From NCBI GenBank assembly GCA_040880285.1, contig JBBDIT010000075.1, positions 1-64,000 of the forward strand: a stretch of DNA of 64,000 nucleotides. Direction: 5' to 3'. Of the stretch, positions 59,102-64,000 are shown in pieces. The notes beneath the pieces are model-generated. The model was not told where the DNA came from. It saw only the letters and a program-made list of their open reading frames with translations, and searched no databases. Source of the DNA: JANQJA01 sp040880285 (lineage in GTDB: Bacteria; Pseudomonadota; Gammaproteobacteria; Pseudomonadales; Azotimanducaceae). A program made the translations under genes and the position numbers. How positions within the stretch are numbered: the first letter of the stretch is position 1; every line of letters starts with the position of its first letter.

Positions 59102-60418
59102 ATGAGCGAAGCCGCTGATACCCAAGAGCAGGAACTGCCCCGCTTCCGTAGCGTATTCCTGAGCGAGAATGCACCGCCCATCGTCGAGGACCCGTACGCG
59201 GTTCCCATCGAGGACATCAATCCCGTCGATCCGCGGCTGTTTCAGCGCGAGATGTTCTGGGAGCACTTCCGGCGGCTCAGGAAGGAAGACCCGGTTCACC
59301 TGAACGAGCTGTACAACACGGGACGCTACTGGTCGATTACCAAATTCAACGACATCATGTGGGTAGATCGTAATCACGATCTGTTCTCTTCGGCTCATGG
59401 CATTGCCCTCGGGCCCAGGCAAGACCGCGAACCTCATCCGGAAGAACTGAATACGCAAAGCTTCATTGCGATGGATCCGCCTGAACATGACTTGCAGCGG
59501 GCGACGGTGAACCGCGTGGTCGCACCGCCAAATCTTGCGAAGATGGAAGACCTGATTCGCGAGCGGACGCGAGATGTGCTCGACAACCTGCCGGTGGGAG
59601 AAACGTTCAACTGGGTGGATCGCGTCTCCATCGAGCTGACGACGCGCATGCTGGCGACCCTCTTCGACTTTCCATTCGAAGATCGCCGCAAGCTGACGCG
59701 TTGGTCCGATGTAGCAACCGCGCCACCCGGCACCGGCATCGTCGACACTCACGAGCAGCGTCGCGCGGAGTTGCTGGAGTGCCTGGAATACTTCACACGG
59801 CTCTGGAACGAACGCGTCAATCAGCCGGAGCCGGGTTCAGATCTTGTCTCGATGCTGGCTCATGGCGAGGACACCAAAGACATGGACCCTATGCAGTATC
59901 TGGGCAACCTGATCCTGCTGATCGTCGGCGGCAACGACACCACGCGTAACTCCATGAGTGCGGGAGCGCTCGCGCTGAACCGCAATCCCGTGGAATACGA
60001 CAAGCTTCGCGCCGATCCGTCACTCATCCCGAACATGGTGAGCGAGATCATTCGCTACCATACGCCCTTGCCCTACATGCGGCGTACGGCAAACCAGGAT
60101 GTGAAGCTGAGAGACAAGACTATCAAGGAAGGTGACCAGGTACTCATGTGGTATATTTCCGGCAATCGTGATGAAGAAGTCATCGACCGACCGGATGAGT
60201 TCCTGATCGACCGCCCGAAGGCGCGCCATCACCTGTCATTCGGATTCGGGATCCATCGCTGCATGGGCAATCGTCTGGCGGAGATGCAACTACGCATTCT
60301 GTGGGAGGAAATCATGCCGCGCTTCAGGCATGTCGAAGTGGTTGGTGAACCAAGGCGATTGCTGTCGAGCTTTATCCGCGGGATTACCGAGCTGCCGGTG
60401 CAAGTGCATCCACACTAA
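59102..60418 (+). CDS. Second cytochrome P450, CYP153-type
   Basis: This 438-residue P450 starts at ATG 59102. It has the same motifs as the P450 at 33723: the I-helix GNLILLIVGGNDTTRNSM, the EIIRY motif and the heme ligand in HLSFGFGIHRCMGNRLAE. It is clearly a paralogue. A short dispersed repeat flanks it on both sides (59032-59075, 60758-60800), which hints at mobilisation. The two copies differ most at the N-terminus and in the substrate-recognition segments near 100-115. It may hydroxylate a different alkane- or terpenoid-like substrate. Confidence 0.85.
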   Translation: MSEAADTQEQELPRFRSVFLSENAPPIVEDPYAVPIEDINPVDPRLFQREMFWEHFRRLRKEDPVHLNELYNTGRYWSITKFNDIMWVDRNHDLFSSAHGIALGPRQDREPHPEELNTQSFIAMDPPEHDLQRATVNRVVAPPNLAKMEDLIRERTRDVLDNLPVGETFNWVDRVSIELTTRMLATLFDFPFEDRRKLTRWSDVATAPPGTGIVDTHEQRRAELLECLEYFTRLWNERVNQPEPGSDLVSMLAHGEDTKDMDPMQYLGNLILLIVGGNDTTRNSMSAGALALNRNPVEYDKLRADPSLIPNMVSEIIRYHTPLPYMRRTANQDVKLRDKTIKEGDQVLMWYISGNRDEEVIDRPDEFLIDRPKARHHLSFGFGIHRCMGNRLAEMQLRILWEEIMPRFRHVEVVGEPRRLLSSFIRGITELPVQVHPH

Positions 60419-60438
60419 GCTGAGATAGAGGTATCGAT

Positions 60439-60653
60439 ATGTGACTCTTTGTTACATTGATCCTTTTCGCCGTGCCGATGGCGGGCCTCGCCCACGAGGG
60501 CCATGGGGCCGCCACGATTTTTCATTATCTGGTTGAACCCGGCATGCAGTACCGCTCGCGCTGGTACTCGCCGTCCTAACGATACTTGTCTGGCGCCGGA
60601 TGACCCAGAGACGTGAACAGGCCCCGGAGGAACGCCACGAGCAAGTTCGCTAG
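60439..60653 (+). pseudogene. Remnant of a small secreted membrane protein
   Basis: Two frames can be joined: a first part with a hydrophobic signal (LFVTLILFAVPMAGLA) followed by HEGHGAATIFHYLVEPGMQ, and a second part (PLALVLAVLTILVWRRM) that continues it out of frame until a TAG at 60651-60653. A start codon in frame is missing (ATG is followed at once by TGA). It looks like a degraded short membrane protein, shifted by one or two bases. The origin is not known. The bases from 60654 to 60740 show nothing. Confidence 0.35.
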
Positions 60654-60756
60654 CGGGAATCTGCGAGCCAACTCTCGAGGTACTGGATGCGCTCCAGTCA
60701 GGGCCGCGAGAACGATTGCGCCAAAGAATAGAGCAGCTTTGGAATAATTGGGGTCG

Positions 60757-60857
60757 AATAATTGGGGTCAGAGTAAAAACTCACGTCATTTCTGCATGGT
60801 AAACATGGTAGTTTTTACTCTGACCCCAATTATTTCTTACTCTGACCCCAATTATTT
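60757..60857. repeat. Dispersed repeat: perfect 25-bp inverted repeat plus extra copy
   Basis: AATAATTGGGGTCAGAGTAA and five further bases (60757-60781) are repeated in perfect inverse at 60810-60834. A third, direct copy of the second arm lies at 60837-60857, running into the end of the hydrolase-OsmC gene. Part of a further copy (GGAATAATTGGGGTC) precedes the array at 60741-60755. These blocks look like the ends of a small non-autonomous element. Confidence 0.75.
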
Positions 60858-62072
60858 GGAGAGTCGGGTTTCGATCTTGAGATTGCCGGTCAACGTTCGG
60901 TGCACCGGGCAACGATCGGCAATTTCGAGCAGTCGTTCTCGCTGCGCGTCGGACAAGTCTCCCGTCAATTCGATTTCTCGAGCCAGGACCTCCAGCTTGC
61001 GTTCGTCCTCGTCGCACTCCTCACAATCATCACCATGTCTGCGCTCATGTTTCAGGGTCACGTTGATGTCATCAAGCACGATCTTCTTGCGATTGGCGTA
61101 CATGCGGATCGTCATTGAGGTACAGGTACCCAGTGCGGCCAGCAGTTGTTCGTAAGGATCGGGTCCCAACTCCTGCCCGCCCACGCTAGTAGGTTCATCG
61201 GATAGCCACGTATGTTCGTCAGCGACGACGGTGCGAGCGAACTGCTTATTGTGCTCGCCAACCCAAACGCGGCCAGACTCAATGCCCGTCGATTCGTGCT
61301 CAAACGAGTCGTGGGAGTTGATGTAGCGACCCGCCCACGCCGCGATCGTTGCAGCAGCATACTCTGCATCTGTCTTATCGGTAAGCAAGTGATCCGCCTT
61401 ATCCAGACTGACGAAGCTCTTGGGATGTTTCGCGCCTTTGTATAGATGTTCCGCTTCGTCGATCGATACTGTCTTATCGAGCGGCGAATGCATAATGAGT
61501 AGTGCTTTTCGGAGGCCTTTCACTGCTTCGTCGATCTGTGTGGCACGTGCATCATCGATGAACTCTCGTTTGATGTTGAAGCTGCGTCCACCGAGATCGA
61601 CCTCGGCAGATCCCTCGCGTTCGATCTCCTCTCGCTTCTCGCCAAACTGTTTCACCACGTGCTCGGGTGCGGATGGCGCGCCGATTGTAACCACGGCACG
61701 GGACGACTCGATTGCGCCAGCCGCTGCCAGCACCGCAGTGCCGCCGAGGCTGTGGCCGATGAGAAGTTGTGGCGCTATGTAGTTCTCCTTGAGGAAACCG
61801 GCTGCGGCGATCAGGTCTTCGACGTTCGATGAGAAATTCGTGTTGGCGAAATCCCCGTCGCTATTGCCGAGCCCGGTAAAGTCGAATCGTAAGACCGCGA
61901 TACCACGTGCGACAAGCGCACGAGAGATGCGAGAGGCGGCGGCAATATCCTTGCCGCAGGAGAAGCAGTGTGCGAAGAGCGCGTAACTCTTCGCAGCAGA
62001 CGCCGGGTACTCCAGCAGACCCGAAAGGGTACTGCCATCGTGGCCCGGGAAATCAACACGCGTTCTGGCCAT
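60852..62072 (-). CDS. Bifunctional alpha/beta hydrolase-OsmC fusion
   Basis: This protein of about 406 residues starts at ATG 62070-62072, behind a strong AAGGAGGT at 62077-62084. The first 250 residues form an alpha/beta hydrolase (elbow LLIGHSLGGTAVL, Ser near 107). The last 130 form an OsmC-like peroxiredoxin-type domain (EQLLAALGTCTSMTIRMYANRK, in parts, and CPVHRTLTGNL with the second cysteine). Known members of this fusion family are thought to act in peroxide or stress metabolism. The stop codon falls inside the third copy of the dispersed repeat, so the C-terminal lysine-containing end may be altered. Confidence 0.8.
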   Translation of the reverse strand: MARTRVDFPGHDGSTLSGLLEYPASAAKSYALFAHCFSCGKDIAAASRISRALVARGIAVLRFDFTGLGNSDGDFANTNFSSNVEDLIAAAGFLKENYIAPQLLIGHSLGGTAVLAAAGAIESSRAVVTIGAPSAPEHVVKQFGEKREEIEREGSAEVDLGGRSFNIKREFIDDARATQIDEAVKGLRKALLIMHSPLDKTVSIDEAEHLYKGAKHPKSFVSLDKADHLLTDKTDAEYAAATIAAWAGRYINSHDSFEHESTGIESGRVWVGEHNKQFARTVVADEHTWLSDEPTSVGGQELGPDPYEQLLAALGTCTSMTIRMYANRKKIVLDDINVTLKHERRHGDDCEECDEDERKLEVLAREIELTGDLSDAQRERLLEIADRCPVHRTLTGNLKIETRLSK

Positions 62073-62158
62073 GGTTACCTCCTTCGATCTTCTTCCTCGG
62101 ACTCCCCTGCCAGGGGGCATCATTGTCTTGATTTATGATTCAATTATAGAGGAAGTCA

Positions 62159-63565
62159 TTATGCCGCACAGCAAGACAACTGTTTCACGTCCTTGGTGAA
62201 TGTTTGCGCGCAAAGCTTCAGCCCCTCCACCATGGTGAGGTAGGGGAATAATTCATTGCCAATCGCCTGCACGGTCATGCCCGCACGCAGCGCCATCACC
62301 GCGGTCTGAATCAGTTCACCGGCTTCCCCCGCCACCGCCTGCACACCCAGCAACCGACCTGAATCACGTTCGGCGACCATTTTAATAAAACCATGGGTAT
62401 CGAAATTGACCAGCGCACGCGGTACGTTCTCCAGATCGAGCACACGGGTATCGACGCTGAAGCCTTGCTCAAGTGCCTCAGCTTCCGTCAGGCCGACGGT
62501 AGCCACCTGGGGGTCGGTAAACATCACGCCCGGCATGGCGCTGAGGTTCAGGGTCGCCTGGCCTCCCGTCATATTGATGGCGGCCCGGCTGCCGCCGGCG
62601 GCGGCGACATAAACAAACTGCGGCTGATCGGTACAGTCTCCGGCGGCATAGATGCCCGCGACCGTGGTTTGCAGATGCTGATCCACCCGAATCGAGCCAC
62701 CCACGGTTTCGACGCCGATGCCTTCCAGGTTCAACGCCTCGGTATTGGGTGTCCGACCAGTGGCCACCAGCAGTTGATCCGCTCGCAATGTCCCGGCGTT
62801 GGTCTCCAGCACGAATTCATGGTTGGTATAGTCCACGCGGCTCGCCCAGGTCTTTACAAGGACCTCGATGCCCTCGCGCCGAAACGCCGTCTCCACGGCG
62901 TCGCCCAGGGCCGGATCTTCCCGGGAGAGCAATCGGCTGCGGGCTAGCACCGTCACCTGGCTGCCCAACCGGGCAAACGCCTGGGCCAGTTCCAAAGCAA
63001 CGAACCCGGCACCAATCACGATCATCCGTTCGGGCAGGGTAGCCAGTGCCAGCGCGGAGGTGGAGGTCAGGTAGGGCGTATCGGCCAGCCCTGGCACTGG
63101 TGGCTCTGCCGGACGGGCGCCGGCGCCGATAAAGGCGCGATCGAAGCGGACGGTCTGCTCGCCGCCCTCATTCAAGGTGACCGTCAGCTGCTGGGCGTCG
63201 ACAAATCGGGCCTCACCATTCAGGACCGTAATTGCAGGATTGTCATCGAGAATGATCTGGTATTTGGCCTCCCGCAGTTGCTCCACCCGGCCTTGCTGCT
63301 GGGCCAGCAGCCTGGGCCGGTCCACCACCGGCTCCCGGACACTCAGGCTTTCATCGAACGGGCTTTCCCGGCGAAGATGGGCAATATGCGCGGCGCGAAT
63401 CAGGATTTTCGAGGGTACGCAGCCGATATTCACGCAGGTGCCGCCGATGGTGCCGCGCTCGATCAGGGTGATGCGGGCGCCGCGCTCGGCCGCCTTCAGG
63501 GCGGCTGCCATGGCTGCGCCACCGCTGCCGATAACCGCAATGTGCAGGTTGTTGTGTTCACTCAT
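62159..63565 (-). CDS. merA: Mercuric reductase
   Basis: This 468-residue flavoprotein has the redox-active pair in TCVNIGCVPSK, FAD-binding VIGSGGAAMAAALKAAERG, NADPH-binding VIGAGFVALELAQAFARLG, and the C-terminal LSCCAA pair of cysteines that delivers mercury to the active site. The N-terminal metal-binding domain of long MerAs is absent; this compact form occurs in many bacteria. It starts at ATG 63563-63565, overlapping the merF end by 8 bp. It converts Hg(II) to Hg(0) in the cytoplasm. Confidence 0.9.
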   Translation of the reverse strand: MSEHNNLHIAVIGSGGAAMAAALKAAERGARITLIERGTIGGTCVNIGCVPSKILIRAAHIAHLRRESPFDESLSVREPVVDRPRLLAQQQGRVEQLREAKYQIILDDNPAITVLNGEARFVDAQQLTVTLNEGGEQTVRFDRAFIGAGARPAEPPVPGLADTPYLTSTSALALATLPERMIVIGAGFVALELAQAFARLGSQVTVLARSRLLSREDPALGDAVETAFRREGIEVLVKTWASRVDYTNHEFVLETNAGTLRADQLLVATGRTPNTEALNLEGIGVETVGGSIRVDQHLQTTVAGIYAAGDCTDQPQFVYVAAAGGSRAAINMTGGQATLNLSAMPGVMFTDPQVATVGLTEAEALEQGFSVDTRVLDLENVPRALVNFDTHGFIKMVAERDSGRLLGVQAVAGEAGELIQTAVMALRAGMTVQAIGNELFPYLTMVEGLKLCAQTFTKDVKQLSCCAA

Positions 63566-63815
63566 GTTGGGGACTCTTTGAATCTTTGGTATTGGACTCA
63601 CAACAGGCGTCGTGTTGCTTCTTACGCCAAAGCGCATAGAACGTCAGGCCGATGAAAAGGCCCAGGGCTGGTAACAGTACATAATCCAGGTAGCCGGTCA
63701 GCGCGGCCAGGCCGACGACACCAAGCAGAATCACCAGGATTGGTGTGAAGCAGCACAACGCCACCAAAACGGTACCGATCACGCTCACCCGCAGCAGGGT
63801 TTTGGGGTTTGTCAT
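63558..63815 (-). CDS. merF: Mercury transporter MerF
   Basis: This 85-residue protein has two hydrophobic segments (about 6-28 and 39-61) with the cysteine pair ALCCFTPILVILLG in the first and a CC pair at ACCES. It is a standard MerF, importing Hg(II) for reduction. It ends within the first codons of merA and follows merP by 2 bp, so all three lie in one operon, transcribed leftward. Confidence 0.88.
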   Translation of the reverse strand: MTNPKTLLRVSVIGTVLVALCCFTPILVILLGVVGLAALTGYLDYVLLPALGLFIGLTFYALWRKKQHDACCESNTKDSKSPQHE

Positions 63816-63817
63816 GG

Positions 63818-64000
63818 TTACTCCTGCTGCTGTTGTGATGACTTCAGAGCAGAGGGGTAGCCCGCATTGGTGGTGGCCTCGGTCAGTACCTCCACGGAGG
63901 TGCTAGTGTCATCGAAGGTGACCACGGCCTCACGGTCCGGATAGCTCACCTCGACTTGCGAGACGCCGTCCACCTTGTTGAGTGCGGCCTTGACGGTAAA
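63818..64000 (-). CDS. merP: Periplasmic mercury-binding protein MerP (5' part outside window)
   Basis: The last 60 codons are visible, reading leftward from the window edge. FTVKAALNKVDGVSQVEVSY, VVTFDDTSTS and ATTNAGYPS are the hallmark of the MerP metal-binding fold (beta-alpha-beta). The signal peptide and the GMTCxxC motif lie outside. The mer regulatory gene, usually merR, should be beyond the right edge. Confidence 0.85.
   Translation of the reverse strand, partial: FTVKAALNKVDGVSQVEVSYPDREAVVTFDDTSTSVEVLTEATTNAGYPSALKSSQQQQE

Noticed and set aside
60757..60857. A simple terminator for the hydrolase-OsmC gene
   Set aside because: The 25-bp inverted repeat has extra direct copies and a distant copy before the P450, which fits a mobile element better than a terminator.

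Overview
The window looks like a chromosomal segment of a gammaproteobacterium, probably an aerobic, environmental, lipid- or hydrocarbon-degrading species. This rests on the gammaproteobacterial-looking tRNA-Phe, two CYP153-type cytochromes P450, many acyl-CoA enzymes, a Baeyer-Villiger monooxygenase and molybdenum hydroxylase subunits. The species cannot be named from the sequence alone.

Region 1 (about 1-8450) is a partly decayed defence island, AT-rich at its left end. It holds the 3' end of a probable STAND NTPase gene and a DRT2-type antiviral reverse transcriptase with its upstream non-coding RNA. A three-gene XRE-M78/PIN (DUF4411) toxin-antitoxin-like operon follows, with a palindromic operator. 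Then come an orphan abiEi next to a truncated abiEii, an IS21-like end remnant, a DUF4143 ATPase and an internally deleted hsdM. The most interesting object is the non-coding RNA. Two ACA triplets lie 108 nt apart. Joining them, as rolling-circle reverse transcription by DRT2 would, creates (a) a frame with no stop codon over the 36-codon repeat and (b) a TTGACA-N17-TATACT promoter that does not exist in the genomic DNA, followed by a Shine-Dalgarno sequence and an ATG. This matches the hallmark of the DRT2 'neo' never-ending gene, here with a different repeat.

Region 2 (about 8500-40950) is metabolic backbone. It includes alpha/beta hydrolases, a radical SAM protein, and an operon-like run of acyl-CoA dehydrogenase, nitroreductase, SCP2-type thiolase, acyl-CoA synthetase, Nudix hydrolase and an ACT-domain phenylalanine hydroxylase. 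A second acyl-CoA synthetase follows, then an ECF sigma factor and a LuxR-type regulator with a histidine kinase. Next are an 1823-residue GMC oxidoreductase/hydrolase/PhoD-like fusion, a Baeyer-Villiger monooxygenase, a two-subunit molybdenum hydroxylase, a CYP153 P450, a hydrolase and a one-chain acyl-CoA carboxylase. Together they suggest oxidation, ring opening or hydrolysis, CoA activation and beta-oxidation of a lipophilic substrate such as a terpenoid, steroid or alkane.

Region 3 (41206-58218) is a 17 kb genomic island in the 3' end of tRNA-Phe(GAA), bounded by a perfect 50-bp direct repeat, with a tyrosine recombinase near the tRNA. Its cargo is almost all anti-phage: a DarTG-like pair at each end (with opposite gene order), a complete type I restriction-modification operon carrying a PrrC-like ATPase gene, and a SPARTA system (TIR-APAZ plus short Argonaute). 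Three of its effectors are expected to consume NAD+.

Region 4 (58219-64000) returns to flank: a repeat block, a MAPEG-family protein, a second CYP153 P450 bracketed by copies of a short dispersed repeat, a hydrolase-OsmC fusion, and the end of a mercury resistance operon (merP partial, merF, merA) running leftward from beyond the window.
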